In this document: piece by piece, positions 10,112-19,725 of the stretch
Position numbering within the stretch: position 1 is the stretch's first letter
Layout of the letters: each line of letters opens with the position of its first letter
NCBI RefSeq assembly: GCF_000421705.1
Contig: NZ_ATXN01000006.1
Coordinates: forward strand, 62,001 to 126,000
Source: Brevundimonas naejangsanensis DSM 23858
GTDB taxonomy: Bacteria > Pseudomonadota > Alphaproteobacteria > Caulobacterales > Caulobacteraceae
DNA length: 64,000 bases
Reading direction: 5' to 3'
Notes under the pieces: model-generated
The model's database searches: none
What the model saw: the letters and a program-made list of their open reading frames with translations, nothing else
Told to the model about the DNA's origin: nothing
Made by a program: the position numbers and the translations under genes

Positions 10112-11197
10112 TCAGGCCGCCGCCTGCTCCACCAGATCGGCCAGCCGCTGCGCGGCGTCGGGGATAGCCACCGAACGAGCCGCAGCCGACATGGCCGCCA
10201 GCGCCGCAGGATCGGACAGAATGGCGGTCAGGGCGGTCGTCAGACCATCGACGGTCAGGTCGTCTTCGGCGATCACCTTCGCCGCGCCCGCCTCGGCCAA
10301 CGCGCGCGCATTCAGCGTCTGATGGTCGTCCATCGCGATCTTCAGCGGGATGAGCACCGACGGCAGGGCCGCCACGGCCAGTTCCGAACAGGTCGAAGCC
10401 CCTGCCCGCCCGATCACCAGATGCGCCTTGGACAGCCGGTCGGCCATGTCGCGGAAGAAGGGGGCGACCTCGGCCTCGATCCCGGCGTCGAGGTAGATCT
10501 GGCGTGCGGCCTCCAGCGTCTCGGGCCGCGACTGCTGCTGCACCTTCAGCCGGTTGCGGATGGCCTCGGGCAGGGCCGCCAGCGCGCGCGGCGTTGTCTC
10601 TGACAGGATGCGGGCGCCCTGGCTGCCGCCTGTCACCAGCACATGGATCGGCCCGCCCTCGACCGGCGCGGCGTAGGCCCGGTCGAACAGGGCGCGGATG
10701 TCCGGTCGCACCGGGTTGCCGACAAGGCGCGCGCGGGCGCCGACCCTGGCCGGGGCGCGCCACAGCGTCGGAAAGGCCGCCGCCACCGTGCCGACGGTCG
10801 AGGCCAGCATCCGGTTGGTGCGGCCCAGGACGGCGTTCTGTTCATGGATAACCGTCGGCCGCCGCGTCGCCACCGCCGCGACCAGGGCGGGCGCCGAGGG
10901 ATAGCCGCCGAACCCGACCACCACATCCGCCCCCAGTTGGTCGAAGGCGGCCTTGGCCTGCCCCACGCCTTTCAGGATAGCGACGCCCGCCTTCAGCAGG
11001 CCGATCGGCCCGCGCCCCGTCGCCGCGTCCAGCGCCAGCCGCGCCTCGGCGGGAAAGGCGTGGGCGTACTGCTCGCCGCGCTTGTCGGTGGCCAGCACCA
11101 CGCGCCAGCCGCGCGCCGCCATCTCGCGGGCCAGCGCCTCTGCGGGGAACATATGGCCGCCGGTGCCCCCGGCGGCGACGACGCAGACCTTGGTCAT
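10112..11197 (-). CDS. murG: UDP-GlcNAc:lipid I N-acetylglucosaminyltransferase MurG
   Basis: Adds GlcNAc to lipid I to make lipid II at the cytoplasmic face of the inner membrane, the last cytoplasmic step of peptidoglycan precursor synthesis. The 361 residues have the N-terminal glycine-rich loop GGTGGHMFPA (10-19), the FGGYPS region with HEQN, the second G-loop VTGGSQGA and the donor-site ELAVAALPSVLIPL region. It is the last gene of the dcw cluster here, 14 bases after ftsW. In Caulobacter and most relatives murC normally follows; here an MscS gene does. Confidence 0.96.
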   Translation of the reverse strand: MTKVCVVAAGGTGGHMFPAEALAREMAARGWRVVLATDKRGEQYAHAFPAEARLALDAATGRGPIGLLKAGVAILKGVGQAKAAFDQLGADVVVGFGGYPSAPALVAAVATRRPTVIHEQNAVLGRTNRMLASTVGTVAAAFPTLWRAPARVGARARLVGNPVRPDIRALFDRAYAAPVEGGPIHVLVTGGSQGARILSETTPRALAALPEAIRNRLKVQQQSRPETLEAARQIYLDAGIEAEVAPFFRDMADRLSKAHLVIGRAGASTCSELAVAALPSVLIPLKIAMDDHQTLNARALAEAGAAKVIAEDDLTVDGLTTALTAILSDPAALAAMSAAARSVAIPDAAQRLADLVEQAAA

Positions 11198-11211
11198 GGG
11201 ATGATGCTCTC

Positions 11212-12393
11212 TTACGGCAGCAGGCGACGGCGCGGGGCCACGTTCGACCCCAGTTCATAGGCGCCTGGACGACGCCGGGTCAGGGCCAGCGCAAACCCCA
11301 TCGTCAGCCCCATGGCCATCATGGACGACCCGCCATAGCTGATGAAGGGCAGCGTCATCCCCTTGGTCGGGATCAGGTTCAGGTTCACCGCCACATTGAT
11401 GCAGGCCTGAAGCCCGATCAGCATGAACAGCCCCGCCGCCGCCGTCTGTTCGAAGGAATCGTTCAGCTTCATCGCCTTGCGCATCCCGCGAATGACGATG
11501 AAGGCGTACAGGCCGATCATGATCAGCGACAGCACCAGGCCGAACTCCTCAGCCCCCACCGAATAGATGAAGTCGGTGTGCAGGTCGGGGACGTGGCGCT
11601 TCATCACCCCTTCGCCAATGCCGCGCCCGACCAGGCCGCCGGCGCGGATCGCCTCGGAGGCGCGGTCGATCTGGTGGGTATCGGTCGTCTCGGGCGACAG
11701 GAAACGGCTCAGGCGGTCGCGCATGTGGCTGAACATGAAATACAGCGACACCACCCCGCCGGCTCCGACCGCCGCCAGCGCCGCCACCCACTTCAGCGGC
11801 ACCCCGGCCATGAAGAAGACGGCCATGAAGGTGGTGGTGACCAACAGGGTCTGGCCGATGTCCGGCTGGATCAGCAGCAGGCCGACCGTCAGCGCCCACA
11901 TGCCGAAGGCGATGCTGACGCCCGGCACGCCCTCGCCCTTCTGAGCCTCGGCGAACATCCAGGCGGCGAAGACGATCAGGCCGGGCTTGGCGAACTCGGA
12001 CGGCTGAAGACTGAACGGCCCCAGATTGATCCAGCGCGCCGCTCCCTTCACCGTATCGCCGATGAACGGCAGGGCCGCCATGACCACGATGGCGCAGAAC
12101 AGGGCCAGCACCGCAATCCGCCGCACCCCGCGCGGCGACAGCAGCGACGCGCCCAGCATCACGCACAGCCCCATGGTCGAAAAGACCATCATCCGCCACG
12201 AGTAGTGGAAGGGATCGCGGATCGATTCATCAGCCAGAATGGCCGCCGGGCTTGAGGCGAAACTCAGCGCCACCCCCAGCGCCATCAGCGTCAGCGCCGC
12301 GCCCAGCAGGCCGCGATCGACCGTCCAGAACCAGCGCGCCACCATGCTCTGGTCGTTGCGCGAGAAGGGGTGGCTGTAGCTGTTATGGGTCAT
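11212..12393 (-). CDS. ftsW: Division SEDS glycosyltransferase FtsW
   Basis: Septal peptidoglycan polymerase that works with FtsI at the division site. The 393 residues are mostly hydrophobic with about ten membrane segments. Diagnostic regions are GAARWINLGPFSLQPSEFAKPGLI, VQPD-like LIQPDIGQTLL, and the C-terminal PTKGMTLPFISYGGSSMMAMG, which holds the conserved Pro and Gly-Gly of the SEDS family. The start overlaps the murD stop by four bases (ATGA), implying translational coupling. Length is normal. Confidence 0.96.
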   Translation of the reverse strand: MTHNSYSHPFSRNDQSMVARWFWTVDRGLLGAALTLMALGVALSFASSPAAILADESIRDPFHYSWRMMVFSTMGLCVMLGASLLSPRGVRRIAVLALFCAIVVMAALPFIGDTVKGAARWINLGPFSLQPSEFAKPGLIVFAAWMFAEAQKGEGVPGVSIAFGMWALTVGLLLIQPDIGQTLLVTTTFMAVFFMAGVPLKWVAALAAVGAGGVVSLYFMFSHMRDRLSRFLSPETTDTHQIDRASEAIRAGGLVGRGIGEGVMKRHVPDLHTDFIYSVGAEEFGLVLSLIMIGLYAFIVIRGMRKAMKLNDSFEQTAAAGLFMLIGLQACINVAVNLNLIPTKGMTLPFISYGGSSMMAMGLTMGFALALTRRRPGAYELGSNVAPRRRLLP

Positions 12394-13919
12394 GCGGCAG
12401 GCTCCGGCCGTGCGCCCAGGGCCAGGACGGCGGCGCGGAACGCCTCGCCCCGGACCTCGAAATCAGGGAACTGATCAAAGCTGGCGCAGGCGGGCGACAG
12501 CAGGACGACCTGCTCGCCTCCAGCCGCAGCGGCGTCGGCGGCGGCCAGTTCGACGGCCCGCTCCATCGTATGGGCGACGACGTGTGGGGTATCGGCCAGG
12601 GTGACGGAGAAGGCGTCGGCCGCCTCGCCGATCAGATAGGCCCTGGTCACGCGCGGGAAGAGGTCGCGCAAGGCGTCGATGCCGCCCTCCTTGGCCCTCC
12701 CGCCCGCAATCCAGAAAACGGCAGGGTAGGAGGCCAGCGCCTGACGCGCGGCGTCCGCGTTGGTGGCCTTGGAGTCGTTGATGAAACGCACGTCGCCGAG
12801 GCGGCCCACGGCCTCCATCCGGTGCGACAGGCCGGGGAAGGTCAGCAGCCCCTCAACCGCCGCTTCGTGTGGCACGCCCAGCGCTCGCGCTGTGGCGTAG
12901 GCGAAGGCAGCGTTCTGGGCGTTGTGGCGGCCGGGCAAGGACCGGGCGGCAGAGAGGTCGGCCAGCATTTCGCTACCAGCCATCAACACACCCGCCGCCG
13001 CCGAATACCCTTCTCCCCTCGGGGGAGAAGGTGGGCCGCGAAGCGGCTCGGATGAGGGGGATGTCAGATACGACGGCGCCTCTTCGGCATGAGATGCGAC
13101 AGGGGATACGCCCCCCTCATCCGTCTTGCTCTGCAAGCCACCTTCTCCCCCGAGGGGAGAAGGAAGGGACACGACCGTCTCTACGCGCCGCCCCTGCGCC
13201 CGCAGGTCCGTCGCAGCCTTCCGGCCCCACTCCTCGTCCACGCCGACCAGCGCCAGCGTCTCTCCATCCTGCGCCTGGAAGATGCGGCGCTTGGCAGCGA
13301 CGTAGCCTTCCATACCGCCGTGACGGTCCAGATGGTCCGGCGACACATTGGTCAGGATCGCCACGTCCGGCGCGAAGCCCGTCGTCAGGTCCAGCTGATA
13401 GGACGACACCTCGATCACATAGACCGCATCCGCCATCGGCTCGGGCAGGGCCAGAACCCCGATGCCGATATTGCCGCCGATGTGGACGCGGAGGCCCGCC
13501 TGCTTCAGCACCCAGCCGATCAGGGCCGTGGTCGTCGACTTGCCGTTGGTGCCGGTGATGGCGACCACGCGCGGCCGCTGCCCCTGCGGCAGGGCGGCCA
13601 GCGCCCGCGCGAACAGCTCCACATCGCCGATGACCGGCACGCTCGCCTCATGGGCGCGTTCGACGCTCCAGTGCGGCTTGGGGTGGGTCAGCGGCGCGCC
13701 GGGCGACAGCACCAGGGCGGCGAACCCGGACCAGTCGGCGCGCGTCAGATCCTCTACGAGGAAGCCCTCGGCCTCGGCCTGCATCCGGCCTGAGACGCCG
13801 TCGTCCCACAGCACGGGGATCGCGCCCCCGGCCTGAAGCGCGCGCGCCGCCGTGATCCCCGACCGCCCCAGGCCGAAGACCGCAACGCGACGCCCCTCGA
13901 AGCCGGGAACGGGGATCAT
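12390..13919 (-). CDS. murD: UDP-MurNAc-L-Ala:D-Glu ligase MurD with an inserted repeat
   Basis: Adds D-glutamate to UDP-MurNAc-L-Ala in the cytoplasm. The frame encodes 509 residues, about 50 more than usual. The N-terminal FGLGRSG nucleotide-binding region, the ATP loop ITGTNGKSTTTAL, the NVSPDHLDRHGGMEGYVAAK block and the C-terminal FINDSKATNADAARQAL and VLLSPACASFDQF regions are all intact. Residues about 253-303 are foreign to the family: they are the translation of a palindromic DNA repeat at 13009-13163 (starting PSPLGGEGG, ending PPSPPRGEG) within the central domain, between HLDRHGG and GRHNAQN. It starts four bases after the mraY stop region and overlaps ftsW. Probably active, since the family tolerates loop variation there, but that is inference. 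Confidence 0.95.
   Translation of the reverse strand: MIPVPGFEGRRVAVFGLGRSGITAARALQAGGAIPVLWDDGVSGRMQAEAEGFLVEDLTRADWSGFAALVLSPGAPLTHPKPHWSVERAHEASVPVIGDVELFARALAALPQGQRPRVVAITGTNGKSTTTALIGWVLKQAGLRVHIGGNIGIGVLALPEPMADAVYVIEVSSYQLDLTTGFAPDVAILTNVSPDHLDRHGGMEGYVAAKRRIFQAQDGETLALVGVDEEWGRKAATDLRAQGRRVETVVSLPSPLGGEGGLQSKTDEGGVSPVASHAEEAPSYLTSPSSEPLRGPPSPPRGEGYSAAAGVLMAGSEMLADLSAARSLPGRHNAQNAAFAYATARALGVPHEAAVEGLLTFPGLSHRMEAVGRLGDVRFINDSKATNADAARQALASYPAVFWIAGGRAKEGGIDALRDLFPRVTRAYLIGEAADAFSVTLADTPHVVAHTMERAVELAAADAAAAGGEQVVLLSPACASFDQFPDFEVRGEAFRAAVLALGARPEPAA
13009..13163. repeat. Palindromic repeat element inside murD
   Basis: Perfect 26-base inverted arms lie at 13009-13034 and 13138-13163. 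Each arm is itself a hairpin (CCTTCTCCCC-TCG-GGGGAGAAGG). An inner inverted pair, GGATGAGGGGG at 13050-13060 and CCCCCTCATCC at 13112-13122, continues the stem. The 155-base element keeps the murD frame open and adds about 51 residues. Its plan (hairpin arms, inner G-rich pair) matches the intergenic element at 21818-22018, though the arm sequence differs. Confidence 0.9.
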
Positions 13920-13923
13920 CGGA

Positions 13924-15033
13924 TCAACGCAGCTTCAGCGTGGCCAGACCGGCCAGGGCCAGCATGGCGGCGACGATCCAGAAGCGGATCACCACGGTGG
14001 ATTCCGGCCAGCCCATCTTCTCGAAATGGTGGTGAATCGGCGCCATCAGGAAGATGCGCTTGCCCGTCAGCTTGAAGTAGCCGACCTGGATCATCACCGA
14101 GGCGGCCTCGACCACGAACAGGCCGCCGACGATGCCCAGCACCAGCTCGTGCTTGGTCGCCACGGCCATCGAGCCGAGGGCGCCGCCCAGAGCCAGAGAG
14201 CCGGTGTCGCCCATGAAGATCTTGGCCGGCGGCGCATTGTACCACAGGAAGCCCATGCCCCCGCCGATGATGGCCGCGCAGAAGATGGCCAGCTCGCCCG
14301 CGCCGGGCACATGGTGGACCTGCAGATAGTCCGCGAACAGGAAGTTGCCGACCAGATAGGAGATGATGCCGAAGGCGCCGGCCGCCATCATCACCGGCAC
14401 GATGGCCAGTCCGTCCAGCCCGTCCGTCAGGTTCACCGCGTTCGAGAAGCCGATGATGGTGAAGGCCGCAAACGCCACATAGAACCAGCCGATGTTCAGC
14501 AGCACCGCCTTCAGAAAGGGGAAGGCGATCGAGGTCTCAAGCCCCGGCGAGGTCGGCGACTGGGTCATCCACAGCACGGTCAGCACGCCGGCGATCACAG
14601 CCACGACGGTCTGGGCCAGCAGCTTCTGCTTGGACGTCAGCCCGGCCGAGGTCTGCTTCGTCACCTTGGCGTAGTCGTCGATGAAACCCAGCACCCCGAA
14701 GGCCGCCGTCACGCCCGAGACGATCCAGATATAGGGGTTGGTCAGGTCGCCCCACAGCAGCACGGCCACGCCGATGCCCGCCAGGATCATCAGTCCGCCC
14801 ATGGTAGGGGTGCCGACCTTGGACAGGTGCGACACCGGGCCGTCGTCGCGGATCGGCTGGCCCCGGCCCTGCTTGGCGCGGATCCAGTTGATGAAGCGGC
14901 TGCCCATCGCGACCGCCACGATCATCGAGGTCGCCATCGCCAGCGCCACGCGCACCGTCTGATACTGGATCAGGTGCAGCAGCGGATATTCCTGAGCGAC
15001 GTCCGCGTAATAGAGATAGAGCAGATAGAACAT
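13924..15033 (-). CDS. mraY: Phospho-MurNAc-pentapeptide translocase MraY
   Basis: Integral membrane enzyme that transfers phospho-MurNAc-pentapeptide to undecaprenyl phosphate, making lipid I. The 369 residues contain about ten membrane segments and the family's conserved loops: [28 protein letters not shown] with the catalytic aspartates, [30 protein letters not shown] and the basic [10 protein letters not shown] loop. The spacing to murD is four bases and to murF twelve, so it is inside one transcript. Length fits the family. Confidence 0.97.
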   Translation of the reverse strand: MFYLLYLYYADVAQEYPLLHLIQYQTVRVALAMATSMIVAVAMGSRFINWIRAKQGRGQPIRDDGPVSHLSKVGTPTMGGLMILAGIGVAVLLWGDLTNPYIWIVSGVTAAFGVLGFIDDYAKVTKQTSAGLTSKQKLLAQTVVAVIAGVLTVLWMTQSPTSPGLETSIAFPFLKAVLLNIGWFYVAFAAFTIIGFSNAVNLTDGLDGLAIVPVMMAAGAFGIISYLVGNFLFADYLQVHHVPGAGELAIFCAAIIGGGMGFLWYNAPPAKIFMGDTGSLALGGALGSMAVATKHELVLGIVGGLFVVEAASVMIQVGYFKLTGKRIFLMAPIHHHFEKMGWPESTVVIRFWIVAAMLALAGLATLKLR

Positions 15034-15045
15034 TCTTGGGTGACC

Positions 15046-16488
15046 CTATCGCGTCGCGTGCGGCGCGCCGCTGCCTGAGGGGTTGTTGCCTTGTTCGGTC
15101 ACGCCGAGATTTGCAAGCGCTGCAGCAACCAGCGACGCCTTCGAACCATTCGAGCCCTTGACCATGACCACGTCGCCGGGCTGGATCAGGGCCGCGGCCT
15201 CAGCGGCCAGTTCGGCGGCGGTCTCGCGCCATTGCCCGCGCAGCGCAGGCGGCAGGGCCTCATGCAGCAGGCGCATCTGCGGCCCTGCCGTATGCACCAC
15301 GTCCAGACCAGCGGCGACGATGGCGGGGGCAAGCCCTTCGTGAAGAGCCCGGCTGTGCTCGCCCAGCTCCAGCATGTCGGTCAGCACGACGACGCGGCGC
15401 CCGCCCGGCTCCACCGACCGCGCGCCCAGACTGACGAAGCCCGCCTTCATCGACAGCGGATTGGCGTTGTAGCTCTCGTCGATCAGGGTGAAGACGCCGC
15501 CGGGGACGGCCACCGTCCGCTCCTGCCCGCGCCCGGCCAGAGGCTGGAAGCCTGCCAGCGCCTGCAACGCCGTCTCCAGCGACACGTCCAGCGCCTGCAG
15601 CATCAGGATGACGCACAGGCTGTTCAGCCCCCAGTGCACGCCCGATTGCGCGAGGCGATATTCGATGCGCCGTCCGTCCAGCTCAGCCGTGACGGTCGCG
15701 CCCTCGCTATCAGCCACAAACTCCAGCAGGCGCGCGTCACAGCCTGCATCATGGCCGAAGGTCCGCACCACGGCCCCAGCCTTTTCCGCCCCCTGCCGCA
15801 CGATGTCGGCATGGGCGTCGGCGGCGTTGACCACGGCGATCCCGCCCGGCGCCAGCCCCTCGAAGATGGCGGCCTTCTCGCGCGCCACGCCCGCCTCGCC
15901 GTCGGCGAAGGCTTCGATATGCACCGGCCCGACCGTGGTGACGCAGGCGGCGTGCGGGCGCACAAAGGCCGACAGCGGCCCGATCTCGCCCGGATGGTTC
16001 ATGCCGATCTCGAACACGGCGCGGTCCGTGCCCTGAGGCATGCGCGCCAGCGTCAACGGCACGCCGATATGGTTGTTGTAGCTCTTGATCGAGGCGTGGC
16101 TTGATCCGGCCAGATCAAGGCCCGCCTTGATCGCCTGGGTCACGCTGGTCTTGCCGACGCTGCCGGTGACGGCGCCGCGCAGACGAGCGCGATCACGTGC
16201 GGCGACGCCCAGCGCCTCCAGCGCCTTCAGCGTGTCGAGAACCAGAACGTAAGGCCCGCCCTCGACCGGCCGGTCGACCAGCGCCACCGTCGCGCCCGCC
16301 GCAAAGGCGGCCTCGGCGAACTCATGCCCGTCGCGCGCGCCGTGCAGGGCCAGGAACAGGTCGCCCGGCGCGATTTCGCGGCTGTTGTAGGTCAGGCCCG
16401 AGATCGAGGCGTCGGGTCCATGAAGCCGTCCTCCGGTCGCCGAGGCGATCGCTTCGGCGGTCCAGAGCGGCGTGCGTGCGTCAGGCAT
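15046..16488 (-). CDS. murF: UDP-MurNAc-tripeptide:D-Ala-D-Ala ligase MurF
   Basis: Completes the cytoplasmic pentapeptide by adding D-Ala-D-Ala. The 480 residues show the N-terminal substrate domain (ISGLTYNSREIAPGDLFLAL), the ATP loop GAVTGSVGKTSVTQAI, the KSYNNHIGVPLTLARMP block, EIGMNHPGEI and the C-terminal DESYNANPLSMKAGF and MVKGSNGSKASLV regions. The start overlaps the end of murE by eight bases. Nothing is missing. Confidence 0.97.
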   Translation of the reverse strand: MPDARTPLWTAEAIASATGGRLHGPDASISGLTYNSREIAPGDLFLALHGARDGHEFAEAAFAAGATVALVDRPVEGGPYVLVLDTLKALEALGVAARDRARLRGAVTGSVGKTSVTQAIKAGLDLAGSSHASIKSYNNHIGVPLTLARMPQGTDRAVFEIGMNHPGEIGPLSAFVRPHAACVTTVGPVHIEAFADGEAGVAREKAAIFEGLAPGGIAVVNAADAHADIVRQGAEKAGAVVRTFGHDAGCDARLLEFVADSEGATVTAELDGRRIEYRLAQSGVHWGLNSLCVILMLQALDVSLETALQALAGFQPLAGRGQERTVAVPGGVFTLIDESYNANPLSMKAGFVSLGARSVEPGGRRVVVLTDMLELGEHSRALHEGLAPAIVAAGLDVVHTAGPQMRLLHEALPPALRGQWRETAAELAAEAAALIQPGDVVMVKGSNGSKASLVAAALANLGVTEQGNNPSGSGAPHATR

Positions 16489-17950
16489 GGTCTTTCAGGG
16501 CTTCGGTCGCTTCGGCGGCGTCGTCGAAGGGATGCACGACCCCGCCGACGATCTGACCCTGTTCATGCCCTTTTCCGGCGATCACGACCACATCTCCTTC
16601 GCGCATCAGGGAGACGGCGTGGCGGATGGCCTCGCGGCGGTCGCCGATCTCCAGCGCGTCGGGGCAGCCGGCACGGACCTGGGCGCGGATGGCGGCGGGG
16701 TCTTCGGAGCGCGGGTTGTCGTCGGTGACGATGGCCGTATCAGCCAGACGCCCGGCGATCTCGCCCATCAGCGGACGCTTGGCCCGGTCGCGGTCGCCGC
16801 CCGCGCCGAAGACGACGATCAGCTTGCCCGTCGCGTGCGGACGCAGGGCGTTCAGCACCGTCTCCAGCCCATCAGGGGTGTGGGCGTAGTCGACATAGAC
16901 CTCGCCGCCGCGCGCGCCGCCGGGGATGCGTTGCAGACGGCCTTGCGCGCCCTGGATCAGTTCCAGCGCCGGGATCACGCGATCAGGGTCTTCGCCGCCC
17001 GCGATGCACAGGCCCGCTGCCACCAACGCATTCGACGCCTGGAACGCCCCGGCCAGCGGCAGCAGAATGTCATGTACCCGGCCGCGCACGTCAATGCTCA
17101 GGCGCTGGCCCTCCGGCGTCGCCCGACGCGCCAGCAGGGTCAGGTCGCGGCCGCGCTCGCCCACGCCCATCACGCCCAGCCCCGCCATGATCGAGGCCGA
17201 GGCGAAGGCCGAATAGGCGTCGGAATCCGCGTTCAGAACCGCCGTGCGACCGCGCGGCAGCAGGGCCTCGAACAGGCGCATCTTGGCGGCGCGGTACTCG
17301 TCCATCGTGCCGTGATAGTCGAGGTGATCCTGCGTCAGATTGGTGAAGCCCGCCGCCTTGATCGCCACCCCGTCCAGACGCCGCTGGTCGATGCCGTGGG
17401 ACGAGGCCTCCAGCGCAAGGTGCGTGACCTCCTTGCGGGCCAGTTCGGCCAACAGGCGGGCGGCCTCGGCGGCGTCGGGGCTGGTCAGGCCGGGGCCGGT
17501 CAGGGCGTAGGTTTTGTCGCCCTTCTGGCCGACGACGCCCAGGGTTCCCATGCTGGCCGACTTCAGGCCCATCCCCGCCCATATCTGGCGACAGAAGTTG
17601 GCGACCGAGGTCTTGCCGTTGGTGCCCGTCACCGCGACGCAGGTGCGCGGCTGGGCGCCGTAGAAGGCGCGCGCGGCGATGGCGTAGGCCCGGTGCACGT
17701 CGCCCGATCCGACCAGAACCGGCGCCGCGCCCTCTGGCGTGTCGGACGGCGCCAGCACGGCGGCGGCGCCTTTCGCCAGCGCCTGCGGAATGAAGGCGCG
17801 GCCGTCGGCCTGCGTCCCCGGGAGGGCGACGAACAGGGCGCCGGGCACGACCTGACGGCTGTCGGCGGTGACGGCGGTGATCTCGGGATCCGAGGTCACG
17901 TCGCGGCGCAGCAGTTCGGAAAGGCGCAGGTGGGCGCTGGGAAGGCTCAT
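16481..17950 (-). CDS. murE: UDP-MurNAc-dipeptide:diaminopimelate ligase MurE
   Basis: Adds the third residue of the stem peptide. The 489 residues have the ATP loop VAVTGTNGKTSVANF, LEASSHGIDQRRL, the NLTQDHLDYHGTMDEY block with the carbamylated-Lys region AKMRLF, and VTDDNPRSEDPAAI. The DNPR sequence is the known marker for meso-diaminopimelate specificity, so the cell wall should be the usual Gram-negative mDAP type. It overlaps the ftsI stop by four bases and murF by eight. Confidence 0.97.
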   Translation of the reverse strand: MSLPSAHLRLSELLRRDVTSDPEITAVTADSRQVVPGALFVALPGTQADGRAFIPQALAKGAAAVLAPSDTPEGAAPVLVGSGDVHRAYAIAARAFYGAQPRTCVAVTGTNGKTSVANFCRQIWAGMGLKSASMGTLGVVGQKGDKTYALTGPGLTSPDAAEAARLLAELARKEVTHLALEASSHGIDQRRLDGVAIKAAGFTNLTQDHLDYHGTMDEYRAAKMRLFEALLPRGRTAVLNADSDAYSAFASASIMAGLGVMGVGERGRDLTLLARRATPEGQRLSIDVRGRVHDILLPLAGAFQASNALVAAGLCIAGGEDPDRVIPALELIQGAQGRLQRIPGGARGGEVYVDYAHTPDGLETVLNALRPHATGKLIVVFGAGGDRDRAKRPLMGEIAGRLADTAIVTDDNPRSEDPAAIRAQVRAGCPDALEIGDRREAIRHAVSLMREGDVVVIAGKGHEQGQIVGGVVHPFDDAAEATEALKDHA

Positions 17951-19725
17951 CGGCCGTCGCCCTCCACGTCCTGGAACTCGGGGATCTTTTCGCCCAGCGC
18001 GGTGGACCAGCGGTCGGCCTTGCGCTCGACGCCCAGGAAGCCCGCGATGCGGTTGGCGATGCGACCCACGGCGGGCGCGGCGACATAGCCGCCGGTGCGC
18101 GGATAGACGCCCGGCTCATCCATCAGGACGAAGACGGTGTACCGCTTGGCGTCCACCGGCCCGTCGGCGGGGAAGACCCCGGCGAAGGAGCCGACGGCCA
18201 CCGCCGGATTATAGCGGCCGTTGACCAGCTTGTTGGCCGAACCCGTCTTGCCGCCCATGCGCAGACCCGGCGCATCGGCGAACCGGCCCGAACCCCGCGT
18301 CACGTTGCGGCGCATCAGGTCCAGCATGGTCGCCGAGGTCTCGGGCGAGACGACCTGATGCGTCTGGGCGTTCGGACGGCCGCCCTTGCGCAGGGTCGGC
18401 GCCACATAGCGCCCGCCGTTGCTCAGCGCCCCATAGGCCGCCACATACTGAATCGGCGTGACCATGACGCCATAGCCGAAGGACAGCGACGCCAGCGTGC
18501 TGTCGTCCCACTTGCGCACCTTGGGCGGGGCGGCCGATTCCTTCAGTTCGATCGGCGCGGCGTCCAGCAGGCCCAGACGGCGGAAATAGTCGCGCATCAC
18601 ATCGCCGCCCATCTCGACCGCCAGTCGCGAGGTGCCGATGTTGGACGAATGCAGATAGACCTCCTCCAGCGTCAGCACCTTGTTGGTGGCGTGGAAGTCG
18701 GTGATGCGGCGCTTGCCGATCTGCAGCGCCTGAGAGGCGTCGAACAGGGTGTTCATGTCGGCCCGGCCGGTGTCGATCCCGGCGGCGACGGTGAAGCTCT
18801 TGAACACCGAACCCATCTCATAGTGGGCCGAGACGACGCGGTTCAGCGTGGCCTCTTCCGGCGCGGCGTTGCGGCGGTTGGCGTCATAGGTCGGCCACGA
18901 GGCCATCGCCAGGATCTCGCCCGTCTGCACGTCGGCGACCACGGCGACGGCGCCCTTGACCTTGTGCTCCTCGGCGGCGATCGCCAGCTCGTTCTCAACC
19001 ACGCCCTGAACCCGCAGGTCGATCGACAGAGGGAAGTCCTCGCCCGCGACGCCCGCCGCGCGGATTTCCTGATTGAAGGCCAGTTCGGCGCCCGCAACGC
19101 CCTCGCCGCCCGTATCCGAACGACCGATCAGATGCACGGCCGAGCTGCCCAGCGGATAGACGCGGCGATCCTCCGGCTCGAACGTCACCCCGCCCAGCGC
19201 CAGCGCATGGACCGCGCGGCGCTCCGACGGCGTCAGGCCGGTCAGCACGATCAGGCGGCGCTCGCCGCTCATCACCTTGTCCAGACGCTTGGCCGGGATG
19301 CGTGGCAGGGCGCGGCGCAGCTGCGCCTTGGCGGCCGGTATGTCCCAGACCTCGCGCGGGTCGATATAGAGGCCGTAGTGGGTGATGTTGGTCGCCAGCA
19401 GCTGGCCGTTGCGGTCCACCAGATCGGCGCGCGTCAGGGCGCCGGGATGGAAACCCGCCCCCGCCCCGCCGCGCGGCGTCAGCAGCGCCGCGTGCGCAGC
19501 GCCCACGGCCAGACAGGCGAACACGCCGCAGAAGGCCGCCATGATCAGGAAGATGCGGACGCGGGTGTCTTCTTCCGGGCGCGCGTCGGCGCGAGCGCGC
19601 TCGAACGAATGCTCCAGGTTCCACACCAGGGAGGCGACCCAGCGCCCCCAGGCCGAGACGGCCCCGCCGAAGGTCGCCTGCGGGCGGCCGCGATAGCCCA
19701 TGCCGTGATGGTCATGCACGCTCAT
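17947..19725 (-). CDS. ftsI: Division transpeptidase FtsI (PBP3)
   Basis: Class B penicillin-binding protein that cross-links septal peptidoglycan. The start at 19725 ([10 protein letters not shown]) is chosen because its ATG overlaps the ftsL stop by four bases; the open frame upstream of it is ftsL read in another frame. The 592 residues have a cytoplasmic tail, a single membrane segment at about 56-82, a pedestal domain and the transpeptidase domain with active-site Ser306 in SVFK, the SSN motif at 360-362 and KTG at 493-495. A GYVAAPAVGRIANRI segment near the C-terminus is typical of alphaproteobacterial FtsI. Confidence 0.96.
   Translation of the reverse strand: MSVHDHHGMGYRGRPQATFGGAVSAWGRWVASLVWNLEHSFERARADARPEEDTRVRIFLIMAAFCGVFACLAVGAAHAALLTPRGGAGAGFHPGALTRADLVDRNGQLLATNITHYGLYIDPREVWDIPAAKAQLRRALPRIPAKRLDKVMSGERRLIVLTGLTPSERRAVHALALGGVTFEPEDRRVYPLGSSAVHLIGRSDTGGEGVAGAELAFNQEIRAAGVAGEDFPLSIDLRVQGVVENELAIAAEEHKVKGAVAVVADVQTGEILAMASWPTYDANRRNAAPEEATLNRVVSAHYEMGSVFKSFTVAAGIDTGRADMNTLFDASQALQIGKRRITDFHATNKVLTLEEVYLHSSNIGTSRLAVEMGGDVMRDYFRRLGLLDAAPIELKESAAPPKVRKWDDSTLASLSFGYGVMVTPIQYVAAYGALSNGGRYVAPTLRKGGRPNAQTHQVVSPETSATMLDLMRRNVTRGSGRFADAPGLRMGGKTGSANKLVNGRYNPAVAVGSFAGVFPADGPVDAKRYTVFVLMDEPGVYPRTGGYVAAPAVGRIANRIAGFLGVERKADRWSTALGEKIPEFQDVEGDGR

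Noticed and set aside
12999..13170. CRISPR-like repeats in the murD region
   Set aside because: Only two arms exist and they are inverted, not direct; there are no spacers of equal length.
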